NCBI RefSeq assembly: GCF_021130785.1
Contig: NW_025777932.1
Span: forward strand, 1 to 64,000
Reading direction: 5' to 3'
Source: Homalodisca vitripennis
Lineage: Eukaryota > Arthropoda > Insecta > Hemiptera > Cicadellidae
DNA length: 64,000 nucleotides
Position 1 is the stretch's first letter, and each line of letters begins with the position of its first letter. Both the position numbers and the translations under genes were made by a program. Of this stretch, positions 41,401 through 50,866 are shown one piece after another. A model generated the notes under the pieces. It saw only the letters and a program-made list of their open reading frames with translations. It had not been told where the DNA came from and did no database searches.

Positions 41401-44303
41401 AGAACTAATAATGAGGGTAAATTATAGAAGGTAAAAAAACTACACTTTACCAGTAATTATATTTTTATATTCAGTTGTAGCCTGAACAATCGTAATATTT
41501 ATACGCTATTAAATAATATTTTGGCAATACTGAATTTAATTTGGATACAAAACAACTGTTTTAGGGCACCTGTTCTCTACATGTGAAGTGGATTTAGTTC
41601 ACGTTCATTGATAAAGAACAATAAAGCAACGCTTTTATTGAGTAAAAAATAAAGCAACTATAAGGGATCGCACAAAGCATTACAACATGTTTTACGAGCA
41701 GCCCTTTTAAACCCCTCTTAAACCCTTTAAAATACTGATATTCAGGGAGAGTTCTTGGAAATCATAATATTAATGCTGAAGTACTATATTTTTCTTAACC
41801 CTTGTTCGGGCACTTAAAAATTAAAAAAATAAAGTATACAAATATTATATTGTAAACAGTGGTTAAGTAATTTAAAACTGTTGTAGGATATATCTAGGTG
41901 ATATGGATTCAGATTATCCAAATTAACTCTTGAAGAATTTAGTAAACAAATAAATACATTGTAATACTCATATTTTGAACGTTTAATTCTTTTCATAACA
42001 GCTGCGATATTTCCTCTTGACATCTTTACCAAAACATATGCTTGATCAATTTTAAAATGTTCAGTCTGACATCAATTATCGAACAAGTTGTTCCATTGGC
42101 GATGTTACTCCATTATTATCAAGTGTATCTACGGTATCATTTATAAAAGATGTGTAACCCTTTTAATATGTTCAGTCTATCAGAACATCCTCAATCTTAA
42201 CTCCTTACCTCAACTCCTCAATCGATGATGTTACTGCATCACTATCAAAATGCATATAATATATCATTACTTCTCCGATCATAGATCAAGTGGTCTATTG
42301 GCAGCAAAACGTTCATTTCTTTTGAAGACCACGGCAATCTCAGCTTTGTTAAAATCGATTTCTTTCAATTGTATTAAGCAAAAACATTTTAATTGCTTTA
42401 AGCATTCGCATTTTTCTTTTGATTAGCTTGTTCCACAATATTTCTCTTATAACCTAGCGAGGCGGTTATTCAAGTGCAAAACAATAACGGTGTAATCTAA
42501 TTTTAAATTATTAATAATTTTGCATTGATAGTGTTGTTTTTGCAATATCTTTGTATTATGTATTGAATTATAACATATCCTTAGTTTTAAAGTTGTATAA
42601 TCTGAGGATTGCAAAATTATTAGTTTTGTATAAATAAACTTTATTACAAATCATAATACCAATAAAAATACCAGTTCGTATTTTGAACGAGGCATATAAA
42701 TGTATTTCCTTTACTACATATCATATTGTCTCAATGATTCTAACATGTTTACTATATGATTCAATAATTTAAAACTCAATCATTATATTATCATAGTATA
42801 TTCATTATGGATACTACTATATATTTACTAAATGCGGATGAAGAATTGTCTTACACTTCATTTATACTAAAATACCAAAACATGAAAAACTTGGTGTACT
42901 AAATTAAATTAATGAATGCATATTTAGTAACAAAACAGTAACTTAAACTATTATATATACAAAATGCCGTCCATAATATTAGAAAAACTAAACTTAAAAA
43001 TAAAACATGAATCAAAGTGCGTAACAAAGTTTACAACTTTCATTGATGGTTAAAATGTTTCAGCAAAGGTATGATGAAGTGATCAAACTTCTTTGTTTCC
43101 TTTTAAAATACACTGGAGAACTCCCTCCGGAAACGAAAAACTGTTTATGGTCAATCGGCCTTTGATACAGCCGATCCCTTAGCAATCTCAGTGTCTGCAT
43201 TTGATTTCTTTTGGACCTCTGTTAGCGTAAACAGTTTTGAAAAATAGCCTTTGCAGTATATGTGTGTTATATCATGTTTATAAGGACTGAGCGAGACACA
43301 TTAGGGAGTGTCAGTCTTTATTTTTATAGTGTTTACAAATTTGACAGCAATATAATATTTGTACAAACGTAATTTATTAATATTGTTTAATACAATAATA
43401 TGGTTTACAATAATATTTCTTAGGTTCAAATATACATCGTATTTTAGGCACGTTAACATACAATTCAATTTCTCAGAAAACTAATATAATGGAACTAATT
43501 TAACCCAGGTACTAGTATCAACATGAGTATAAACTAAGTAACACTTTATTTCAAAATCAAATAAACGAACGAGATGTATGAATAGATCACGTGGGACATT
43601 ATAGACTTGTTGCAAAACAATATTATATTAAATATGTACTTACTACAATGGACATTGAATATATGTTTTTTATATTGTAAATATGCTGTAAATAAATATA
43701 TAATTTAAGATATATATAAAAAATAATAAAACTTTAGGACTAATAACAAGACTGCTAAAAAATATAAGACACATTAGTTTTAAATATCTGTTGGGTATAT
43801 TATAGAAACAAATGTTCAACAATTCTCATTCCATGGCGAGTTTTTTTATTTTAAAATATAAATGTTGTATCGTGTTTTGGAGTGATTTTTGAATAAGGCT
43901 AAGAATGACGTAATGTATAAACCCTATGCATTAGTGAATTTTCAAGGAGTAAATGTTTGAAAAATCTATCTTCCAATACCTAAGTGTGTATTTTTTTATT
44001 AATCTATCATCACAATAAAATTATAATCATAAGTATTATATAGATTTAGGGGTTGAAGTATATTAAAACCTGTTTAATACAACGGTGTATATTCTTGAGT
44101 CCTCGTCTACTGTTAGACCAATGTAACAGTGATTGTGATATAACTATAACGTACCCTCGCAGGGTGTTTTTTTAGCTAAAAGATCAATGGTTTGAAAGTA
44201 AGTTTAAATATACTTAGGTAAAGAAGCTCTGCACCAAGATTTCTGAGGTATTTATATTCAATATTAAAACAGGTTACGCGATTTGTGTTAGATACTGTTT
44301 TAA

Positions 44304-44306
<3 letters not shown>
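38458..44306. other. AT-rich non-coding DNA
   Basis: No supported gene. GC-richer patches near 38770-38880, 39760-40100 and 40870-41000 are unexplained. Confidence 0.5.

Positions 44307-44394
<88 letters not shown>
44307..44394. repeat. (TA)n tract, left target of the Polinton
   Basis: A TA run with one AAG interruption near 44347. It ends with TATATA (44389-44394), matching TATATA at 61865-61870. This is read as the 6-bp target duplication of the element, but it is ambiguous because the target is itself a TA repeat. Confidence 0.85.
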
Positions 44395-44396
<2 letters not shown>

Positions 44397-45010
44397 TAGA
44401 TATGAATATGCCGGTTCTAGACCACTTTTGGGACACACAGAAAATCAAGGGAAAATACTGTTTAAAGGACAATAAACGAATCTGTAAAATCAAACAGTAA
44501 GGGGGTTCCTAGACCACTTTTGGGACAGACAGAAAATCAATGTAAAATACTGTCCATTGAACCATAAACAAATCTAATAAAATCTAACAGGAAAGCACGA
44601 ATGTTAAATAACCGAATCTTTAGCTGTTTTACTGTTCAATGTTTGCTTCTACATTAATAAGCTGTTTTAATGAAAAAATCAAAAAATCTTAATAAAAAAT
44701 CTTTATTCTACAAAGTTAATTGTAACACAGTCTTTATCTTTTATAGTCTTCTTTCCAGTAACAATCAAGTGTAATTTTTCATTTTTGTTTAATTCTTTAA
44801 TCTTTTTCTCATCCAAAACAGTCAAAAATCTGTTCGGTAAGTGTACTTTACAATCTTCCAACTCGGCAATTATTGTAAACCCGAATTTATCTTTCATTTT
44901 CTCCAAATTCAAGATTCTATGTTTCTTTTTTTCTTCTAATTCATTTAACTTCTTATACTCTTTAAACTTACATTCTCCAATATCATTTAACTCTTTCAAG
45001 AACTCCATTT
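44395..45010. repeat. left terminal inverted repeat
   Basis: It matches the inverse of 61244-61864. The outer 308 bp differ by two substitutions and three one-base homopolymer length changes. The match continues with almost no change through most of the small gene at 44703-45008, then falls to partial similarity over its last ~85 bp (that gene's N-terminus). A block containing CTAGACCACTTTTGGGAC occurs twice within the repeat, about 95 bp apart (44418 and 44510), so the repeat has an internal direct duplication. Confidence 0.93.
44703..45008 (-). CDS. small TIR-encoded protein, left copy (101 aa)
   Basis: Intact frame. Residues ~1-35 are charged and helical (KFKEYKKLNELEEKKK). Residues ~36-101 look beta-rich, with KFGFTIIAELEDCKVHLPNRF and ending VTINFVE. 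Small proteins with the pattern 'G..(I/V)..LED.KV.LP.RF' recur in arthropod Polinton-like elements. Its size and strand pattern would suit an OB-fold nucleic-acid-binding protein, but that is inference. The start ATG lies directly behind the element's promoter motif TTTTTTCTATTTAAATGG. The right TIR carries a second copy whose last two thirds are near-identical while the first ~30 residues differ. Confidence 0.8.
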   Translation of the reverse strand: MEFLKELNDIGECKFKEYKKLNELEEKKKHRILNLEKMKDKFGFTIIAELEDCKVHLPNRFLTVLDEKKIKELNKNEKLHLIVTGKKTIKDKDCVTINFVE

Positions 45011-45099
45011 AAATAGAAAAAATTTAAAGACGGAAAAAATGAAATTTGCTAACAATCACTCGAGAAGTCGGGGAGAATGTGAGTAAAACCGCATTCTTT

Positions 45100-45535
45100 T
45101 CAAGAGGTTCTTCGTTTTAATTTCTCCAAATGTACTATAAAATCATCGAGGATTTCTGGTTCAAAATCATAAACAAATTCAACATCCAGATAATGAAAAA
45201 ATACAGGTAATATCTTTTCATAATAAACGTGTGTATCGATACCCTACAAACCTAATGTATTCTTTGAAAAGGAAAATAATTTTGTCAATGGTTCCAAGAG
45301 ATAAGTAAAAATTTTTATTCTGTTTTCTAAATTCTGTAACAAATTTTGTTTGCTTCTTGTCTCCATATTGCAATTTTGTAAGCAGGTTATTCAAATGTGT
45401 TAATTTATTTCGAAATTTCTTAGGTTTAGGTCTTTCTAACAAAATTAAATTACAACCTCTACAAACTAAATATCTTTTATCGATAATTTCTCCTCTATTA
45501 GAACACTTGTAACAGTTGGCATTATACTCTTCCAT
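45100..45535 (-). pseudogene. zinc-ribbon protein resembling viral late transcription factor 3
   Basis: The N-terminus has a zinc ribbon, CYKCSNRGE...LVCRGCNLILLE (residues ~9-38). After it comes a basic stretch and LTHLNNLLTKLQYGDKK, which resembles the 'INHFNEWLSKLQG' block after the zinc ribbon of VLTF-3 proteins of large DNA viruses. The frame breaks near 45225. An open continuation to a stop at 45100 (ending EKLKRRTS) would give about 145 residues. VLTF-3-like factors act at late promoters, and the abundant TAAATG-type motifs of this element make that role attractive. It shares a 24-bp divergent promoter region with the plus-strand gene at 45560. Zinc ribbon sure; VLTF-3 assignment tentative. 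Confidence 0.6.
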
Positions 45536-45559
45536 TTAAACAAAAAGATTTTTTTATAA
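45536..45559. promoter_or_regulatory. 24-bp divergent promoter region
   Basis: Between two start codons facing away from each other, each side carries its own TAAATGG/TTAAATGG end, so the whole reads CCATTTA...TAAATGG, an imperfect palindrome. Both halves fit the element-wide start motif (T-rich stretch then TAAATGG). It leaves almost no room for an untranslated leader. Confidence 0.65.
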
Positions 45560-45781
45560 ATGGAGATTATGGAACTAAGTCTGCCGAGATATAAATTTTT
45601 CAGCGCAAATGTTTGTGTTTACATTTCTACAACAGAGATAAATAGAAATAATTTCATTCTATTGTACAACTATTTAGGATATTATGTGTACGATTATAAA
45701 GATTATTACGGGAGAAATCGGGATTTTTCAGTGGCGAAAGAGTATATTTTTGAAGTTTTAGAAGGAAATGAAAGAGAATAA
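45560..45781 (+). CDS. small unrecognised protein (73 aa)
   Basis: Intact frame opening at ATGGAG directly behind the TTTTTTTATAAATGG motif, which is why this ATG is chosen. The protein is rich in Tyr, Asn and Asp (NYLGYYVYDYKDYYG near residues 38-52) and ends in a short acidic helix. It has no signal peptide or membrane segment and I recognise no family. It is one of the few plus-strand genes of the element. The promoter motif and intact frame argue that it is real. Confidence 0.6.
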   Translation: MEIMELSLPRYKFFSANVCVYISTTEINRNNFILLYNYLGYYVYDYKDYYGRNRDFSVAKEYIFEVLEGNERE

Positions 45782-46425
45782 TATGAACATCATCAATTAT
45801 TGTAAAAGACAAAATGAATGATTGTGTCTTTGGTGTAGTGTTGTTAGTGTGCGTGTTTGCGCTATGGGGAATCACATCACATTCAACTTCTACGGTGTCT
45901 ATTGTTTAGAGACTTGGCCCTGCACTGCTACTGTCCAACCAAGTTAATGGCTAGGAGCTGTAATTCGGGTCTTAGACTCTGGAATTTTTTTGTTCCCAAG
46001 TCTCATTTTTTCTTTGGTAACTACTGTGTAGAAGTTGATGGAGAGATACAATTAGGGAATTTGTGTCGGGGTGTTTTGTAAGTGTAATGTTGTATTAATG
46101 AATGATGTGAATGATGAATGTAATGAACGAATTAAGGAAGAGAAGGAATGTACGAATTAAGGAAGAGAAGGAATTAAGGAATGAAGTGGAAAGGTGAGGA
46201 AGCAAATGGCGCGCCAACCACAGTTGTCATTACTCGGCTTGTTCTATAGTCATTACACTATGGCCACTCGTGTAAAGACTTGTCCCCAACCACTGAACGA
46301 CAACCATGTCTTCCTCAATTAAAAAGCGCGCCTGAAGCTCTGGGATTTGAACCCAGAACCTCAGGCTTTGAAGGCAAGCGTCTTACCAACTGAGCTACGG
46401 AGAGTCTCGAAAGTTATAAGCTATA
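45782..46425 (-). mobile_element. tRNA-derived SINE or pseudo-tRNA insertion
   Basis: On the minus strand, 46386-46397 is a box A (TAGCTCAGTTGG) and 46343-46353 a box B (GGTTCAAATCC), with a clear T-arm (CTGGG/CCCAG). This is the internal RNA polymerase III promoter of a tRNA. The acceptor strands on either side do not pair (CTCTCCG against AGCTTCA) and the anticodon stem is poor, so it is not a working tRNA gene. Downstream on the minus strand lie ~500 bp of non-coding sequence with a tandem repeat of TTCCTTAATTCGT-like words at about 46115-46185, as expected of a SINE body. The exact limits are uncertain. It interrupts the Polinton between its left gene cluster and the capsid gene. Confidence 0.6.
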
Positions 46426-47031
46426 TCTCTGCTATATAAGTTGTTCAATTAGGAGTGCTAGTTTACAAATTTATTAATAATTTTATATTTAAAAACCACT
46501 CAACCGATTTTAATGAAATTTGGTACACATATAGTAAATACTTAACTCTTTCGACTTAACTTATCCATAAGGGTGAAATCATCCCCTATTTCTTAATATT
46601 CATAAAAAAATAAAAAAAATTATCAGAAAAATCTGAAACTTCAAAAACAAGCGAGTTCAACTTAAAATTTCATGAAAATAACAAAATTTTCAAAAACTAC
46701 CCCAATCATCCCTTATCTTAAAACTCTTATATCTCGAGAACTATTGGAGCTTTTTTGCTGAAATTTGGTATATAGGATCAGTAAATATTAAAGTATTTTT
46801 TAAAATCATAACTTCCGGTCCAACCCTTAAGATGACCTTGGAATAGTTTTTTGTTAATATCATCCCATTTTTTAAGATATTCTTTTGAAATTAAAAATGA
46901 ATACTTATATCAATGTCTTTAATAATTCTGTAAAGTTGTAGAATTATCCGATGAATAATAGTGAAAATAACGTGATTTTTACTGAATTTCTCTAATATCG
47001 TTCTTAATCACATCATAGGCCTAAAAATTTC
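46426..47031. other. non-coding segment with insect repeat words
   Basis: No open frame. It contains CAACCGATTTTAATGAAATT at about 46502 and a weaker second copy near 46750-46780 (GCTGAAATTTGGTATATAGG). These are variants of a motif also seen at 24.45 and 36.82 kb outside the element. It is probably part of, or a neighbour to, the SINE-type insertion rather than Polinton sequence. Confidence 0.5.
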
Positions 47032-48176
47032 TCAGAAACCACAACAACATAACAAATTCGCGTTTGTAACAGCTTTTTGAAAATCCATATTGATAATTAT
47101 ATCGTTCTTTGAACCAGAAATATTTGTCAAACTCTTTGTTGTATCAATGACATAAATAGGTCTATTCGCTAAAAATTCTTTAGGATTGTAATACATTTCC
47201 TTATTATTACAGTAAACTTTCTTAAAATCTTGATACATCTGATACATGATTCTGAAAAGACCTCCGGAAATGTTTAAATTTTGTAATTCATCTGGATAAT
47301 AAGAACCGTTCAATTTTACTCTGATATTTTTTACATCCAAACTATCAAACTTTGAAGGATTTTTTTCTTGATTATTCTGTCTATCTGTTTGAAAACCTAT
47401 AATAATGTACTTGGGATTGAAGATGTTTCTATAAATATTTGTGATATCGAACGAATAAGTTGTTCCGGAAATACCTTTTTGCTCAATACATTGCCAATCT
47501 AGAAAATTAAACATAATGTTTTGACTTTTTGTAATTTCATCAATCAACCTTATTTTACTCGTGATTTTATAATCAATCATTGGAACCCTAATAAAAAAAT
47601 CTGTAATTGTTATTTTTCCATCAACTGGCATATCATTTCCAGTTTTTGTTTTTAATATCGCATCATCGTCTTCTGCCCTTATAAAACTTAGATAAAATCC
47701 TCCTTTATAGATCGGAATAGTAACATTTTCAAAAAATCCTAATCCAAAATGAGATAAATTTCCAGCTGCTTCAAAAACACCAAATTTAAAATCTGATTCA
47801 AAGCCATTAGAAGTTTGAGAAATAACATCACTTTTTGAATACGAAAATAGTTCCTTTAATTGTGCTTAATTGGCCACAGTTTTCGACTTCTTCTATCAAT
47901 TTATTGTGTTTTCTTACTTCAATCTTAGAAAATAAAAACGGTATAAAATTATCGATTAATCTAACATTATCAGTTCCAAGATATGCTTGACCATCTTGTT
48001 TTTGTTAAAGTTCCAGAAATATAAAACTGGAAGTTAGACGAGCAAAAGTTATCTCCAAAATCAATATTAAACTCAGTTCTTTTATTCGGTTCATTCAAAT
48101 GTTGTTTACTAATTGGATAGAAATTTTTAAACTCCGCCCTTTCAATATCACTAGCATATTTTCTGTAGTCCGCCAT
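47032..48176 (-). pseudogene. major capsid-like protein (double jelly-roll candidate)
   Basis: The start is fixed by the promoter motif TTCTCTTATTAAATGG on ATG 48176. The frame breaks near 47970 and again before 47640. The C-terminal 199 codons (47032-47631) are open. They contain IRVPMIDYKI, FNFLDWQCIEQKGI, YIIIGFQTDRQNNQEKNPSKFD and VKLNGSYYPD, then YQMYQDFKKVY. The 'A.QT.R......N.S.FDH/S' plus 'LN...YP' blocks are hallmarks of the capsid protein shared by insect Polinton elements. The whole would be about 380 residues, shorter than vertebrate Polinton major capsid proteins. The role as major capsid is from family resemblance only. Confidence 0.75.
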
Positions 48177-48288
48177 TTAATAAGAGAAAATTTAAACATC
48201 ATGTATCATTTTTTCATCGATCTAATGTACGTTTTTATAAGAAAAGATACAAATTTTAGTAAAATAATTATAAAGATTAGAGTCATTT

Positions 48289-48688
48289 TTAATGATCTAC
48301 TTCGTCATATTCAGGATTCTCTTCCTTAAATTTTGCGATCTCGGTCACATATTTCAATAAAATTTGCACAGGATAGTAACCGCTATCTATAATATTGTTC
48401 CAATCAACTGTATCTTTATTTTCATCCAAAACTTTATACTCAAGTGTTGATAGAGACAAAGAACAGACATATGATCTTTTAATTGATAATGTATATTTTC
48501 TTGAATGAACTCTGATGATAAAGTTTGATATTTTGCAATGTTATACCAATTCAATTTGTTTTACGTATAATTCTCATCATATCTTCGGATAATTCATATT
48601 TTTGAGAAATGTCATCCCAATGTTCTTTTTTCAAATCTCTTTCGTGTTGCATTATAAAAAGATCGAAAGCACTGTAATGTCCCGCCAT
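48289..48688 (-). pseudogene. small protein with tryptophan/'YQxLS' repeats
   Basis: ATG at 48688 lies 3 bp after the stop of the preceding gene and 7 bp behind a TTTTTTCTTAATAAAT copy of the start motif. The first ~45 residues read open (FDLFIMQHERDLKKEHWDDIS, then KYELSEDMMR). A frameshift near 48545 leads to a segment with WYNIAKYQTLS. A second frameshift near 48440 leads to DWNNIIDSGYYPVQIL and a stop at 48289. The recurring unit 'W..I..YQ.LSE.F(I/M)' resembles short helical repeats found in phage and giant-virus proteins of unknown role. I cannot name a function. Confidence 0.5.
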
Positions 48689-48690
48689 CT

Positions 48691-48861
48691 CTATTTATTA
48701 AGAAAAAATTTCAAAATCAAGTTTTTTATAAATTGGCTCTTTTTAGCGTTACATTCAGCACATTTTCCAGATATTCTCTTAACTCCGTTAATGTTTGCAT
48801 AGTATTTTATATCGTTTGTGGCAGTTTTCTCTTTACATCTCACACAATATATGAGCGCCAT
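48691..48861 (-). CDS. short zinc-ribbon protein (56 aa, DUF5679-like)
   Basis: Intact small gene. ATG 48861 lies directly behind TTTTCCTTATATAAATGG. Residues ~5-43 form a two-CxxC zinc ribbon, YCVRCKEKT then GKCAECNAKKSQFI. The pattern 'CV.C..KT......G....G.C..C...KS.FI' is a small domain common in Polintons and large DNA viruses. It is often free-standing, or fused in front of an integrase. A second version heads the integrase of this element at 57033. Its likely role is nucleic-acid binding, unproven. Confidence 0.75.
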   Translation of the reverse strand: MALIYCVRCKEKTATNDIKYYANINGVKRISGKCAECNAKKSQFIKNLILKFFLNK

Positions 48862-48875
48862 TTATATAAGGAAAA

Positions 48876-49258
48876 TTAGTCATCGTAACCACCTACTCCA
48901 TTAAATCTGTTGTCGATGTTTTCAAAAGTTTTATCGACATCTTCTTTAAATTTATTAAAGTTTTCTTCTAGTTTATTTACTTTATCGAGATATAAATCGT
49001 TGTATTCAAGGAGTTTATGATCAATATTCTCAAAAGTTTTTGTGGCATCTAAACTAAACTTATCAAAAGACTGCTTATTTTTTATAACTTTTTCATTAAT
49101 TTTCGCCAAAGTTTTTCTTCTAGTTTAATTAATTTATCATGAAGTAAAGATTGATTAGTAACTACTCTTTCAAAAACTTCACCATTTTTTCTATCGGTTT
49201 CATTAAAACCCTCTTGAAATTTAGCGAAATCTTCCAAAAAGTTTGTTATTTTTTCCAT
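48876..49258 (-). pseudogene. coiled-coil protein, possible virion fibre component
   Basis: Begins at the internal ATG 49258, 14 bp behind a CAATCTATATAAAGG variant of the start motif. The frame shifts near 49095-49110 from KLIKLEEKLWRK into the open frame 48876-49109. That frame carries two copies of a heptad-like unit, KTFENIDHKL and KTFENIDNRF. The product would be almost entirely helical, ~125 residues. Its partner upstream is the fibre-like gene 49291-50014. A trimeric stalk role is inference from heptads and position. Confidence 0.5.
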
Positions 49259-49290
49259 AAAGATCGCCTTTATATAGATTGAAATTTTCC

Positions 49291-50014
49291 TCAAAATTTG
49301 TAAATTTTTTCATCATAATTTTCTATAGATCTTTTACTTCTTTCTTCAAGTTTTTCATAGACTTCTGTTGTAAAATCTTTAACATGCTGTTTATGATTCT
49401 CATAATTTTGTTTTAGTTCATTAAACATTTTAATAGGATCTTCTAATTGAATCATTACAACAACATCAAATGGATTAATTCCTTTACTAACACCGCTAAT
49501 TCTTTTTCCTTTAAAATCTAAGGCATTTTTAACATTCGGATCATGTAAATCAACAATATCGATGTTTTCTGATAATTTTAGAGGTTTTAAAATTTGTTCT
49601 TTAACAACAACATCATGTTTGTCAATACCAGGTCGAACACCGACAATTCTTTTCTTATTAGCCAAACTACCATAATTCTTTTCAACTTTGATCGCTTCAG
49701 TAATTTCATCAGCTTTTTCGATGTGAGACATTAAATTGGTAAATAATTTTTTTACACCATCATCAACTTCTTTTTCCAATGTTTTTATTTTATCAGCAAC
49801 TTCATTTGAAACTCATGAAATTTGCAAGTTTGTTATCATATTCTGCTTTAAAATCTTCAATCTCGACAGCAAACATATCTGAATCTGGAAGGTTTTGTAA
49901 TACATTTTCTAACTTGTTATCAAACTCATTTCTCAAACTATCAAAATTCAAACTATTATCTACATTTTGAATAATTTGTGTTCCAAATACGTCAAAAATA
50001 TTTTGTGAATCCAT
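49291..50014 (-). pseudogene. fibre-like protein with paired 'KRIxGVxxGI' repeats
   Basis: The start at 50014 is set by the motif GCTTAATAAATATGG. The first ~70 codons (to ~49802) are open, then a frameshift near 49790 leads into the 162-codon frame 49291-49779. That part holds two related units about 50 residues apart, KKRIVGVRPGIDKHDVVVKE and GKRISGVSKGINPFDVVVMI, between helical arms. The pattern 'KRI..V..G....DAV...Q' is familiar from phage-type tail-fibre collars and adenovirus-like fibre shafts, where it links coiled-coil stalks. A receptor-binding or stalk role in the virion is inferred. Confidence 0.55.
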
Positions 50015-50399
50015 ATTTATTAAGCAATAATTTGTTAACAACTTCTTTAAAATCTTTACCAGTACTCAGTTCATTCAAAACAAAAACACATAAATGACCA
50101 CAAATTGGGGGATCTTTATAGTCTTGAATCTGAGAATCATTGTAGTAAACGCTTGATTTTTTCAAATATTTAATCAATTCTATAGGTGGTTTGTCCTCAA
50201 TTCTTCCATACGAATCAAAATAAAACGCAATCTTATCATTTTTATAATAGCAAATCCAATGTGTTCCACTTCCCATAATCGAGTCTAAATTCACAATTCC
50301 ACATTCAAATTTCTTAACTTTTTCAGGTAATTGTATCTCTCATGAAGATTCCTCTAAAATGTTTAATATTTTTGCAGATTTCTTCCAATTCCCCGAATG
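49992..50399 (-). pseudogene. adenain-like cysteine protease (virion maturation protease)
   Basis: Peptidase of the adenovirus-protease/Ulp1 fold. The open part (49992-50294) shows the catalytic set in order: His in GTHWICYY (residue 12), Asp in FYFDSYG (27), a Gln in DSQIQ (55 or 57) and the nucleophile Cys in PPICGHLC (65). An N-terminal segment (ELEEICKNI...FRGIFMRDT) lies upstream in another frame at about 50340-50395, separated by a frameshift near 50325. In the group this enzyme trims capsid precursors during assembly. No start ATG is visible for the N-terminal segment. That frame runs back into a run of ten A residues at the end of the preceding gene. It overlaps the start of the fibre-like gene by about 20 bp. 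Confidence 0.85.
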
Positions 50400-50858
50400 T
50401 TAAAGGTTTAAATTTTTTTTTTCAATGTTTGATTTCACGTAATTCAAAGTTTTTTCATCTAATCCAGATCCTGTAACATCTTCCAACTCTTTATCTAACC
50501 AATTTAAAATGTTTCGAACAATAGGAATCACATCTTTTTTAACGATTGGAGCAGCTTTACGAACATAAGGAACAACATTTTTAACAACTGGAATATTTTC
50601 TCCAAAATCTAATAAATCTTTCAAAAGTCCACCATTTTTAAGTTCTTTCAACTGATTATAAGAAAATTCTATTCTGGTTCCTTTATTGTTTTTCTTATGT
50701 TTTTCGAGTTTATTGTATTGTCTATTTGTTAAAAATATCTTATCTTCGCCATTTTTTAGTTGATCTATTTTAAATTGAATACTAACGGGTATTTTCTTCT
50801 TAAAAGCGGATTTTATTTTTTCTTTCTGATTTTTGCTGAAATTTACGTTCACCTCCAT
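50400..50858 (-). CDS. basic/hydrophobic minor capsid-like protein (152 aa)
   Basis: Intact frame. ATG 50858 is directly behind TTTTAACTATATAAATGG, 8 bp after the preceding stop. The N-terminal half has two related units, FSKNQKEKIKSAFKKKIPVS and FLTNRQYNKLEKHKKNNKGT, followed by FSYNQLKELKNGG. The C-terminal half is a chain of short amphipathic segments (VVKNVVPYVRKAAPIVKKDV) ending with GSGLDEKTL. Insect Polintons regularly carry such a 'LTKNQ...K' repeat protein with a Gly/hydrophobic tail beside the protease and PLA2 genes. It is thought of as a minor core or membrane-active virion protein. It ends in an A-run across which the protease frame is open. Confidence 0.65.
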   Translation of the reverse strand: MEVNVNFSKNQKEKIKSAFKKKIPVSIQFKIDQLKNGEDKIFLTNRQYNKLEKHKKNNKGTRIEFSYNQLKELKNGGLLKDLLDFGENIPVVKNVVPYVRKAAPIVKKDVIPIVRNILNWLDKELEDVTGSGLDEKTLNYVKSNIEKKNLNL

Positions 50859-50866
50859 TTATATAG

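Noticed and set aside
44176..44493. 105-codon minus frame across the left Polinton boundary
   Set aside because: Its middle is TA repeat (Tyr-Ile), and it spans the element junction, so it cannot be a gene.
45857..46081. 74-codon plus frame between the left cluster and the SINE head
   Set aside because: Lies in the SINE body with no start motif; likely chance.
46330..46410. Functional tRNA gene on the minus strand
   Set aside because: Boxes A and B and the T-arm are good, but the acceptor strands do not pair and the anticodon stem is poor; treated as a SINE head.
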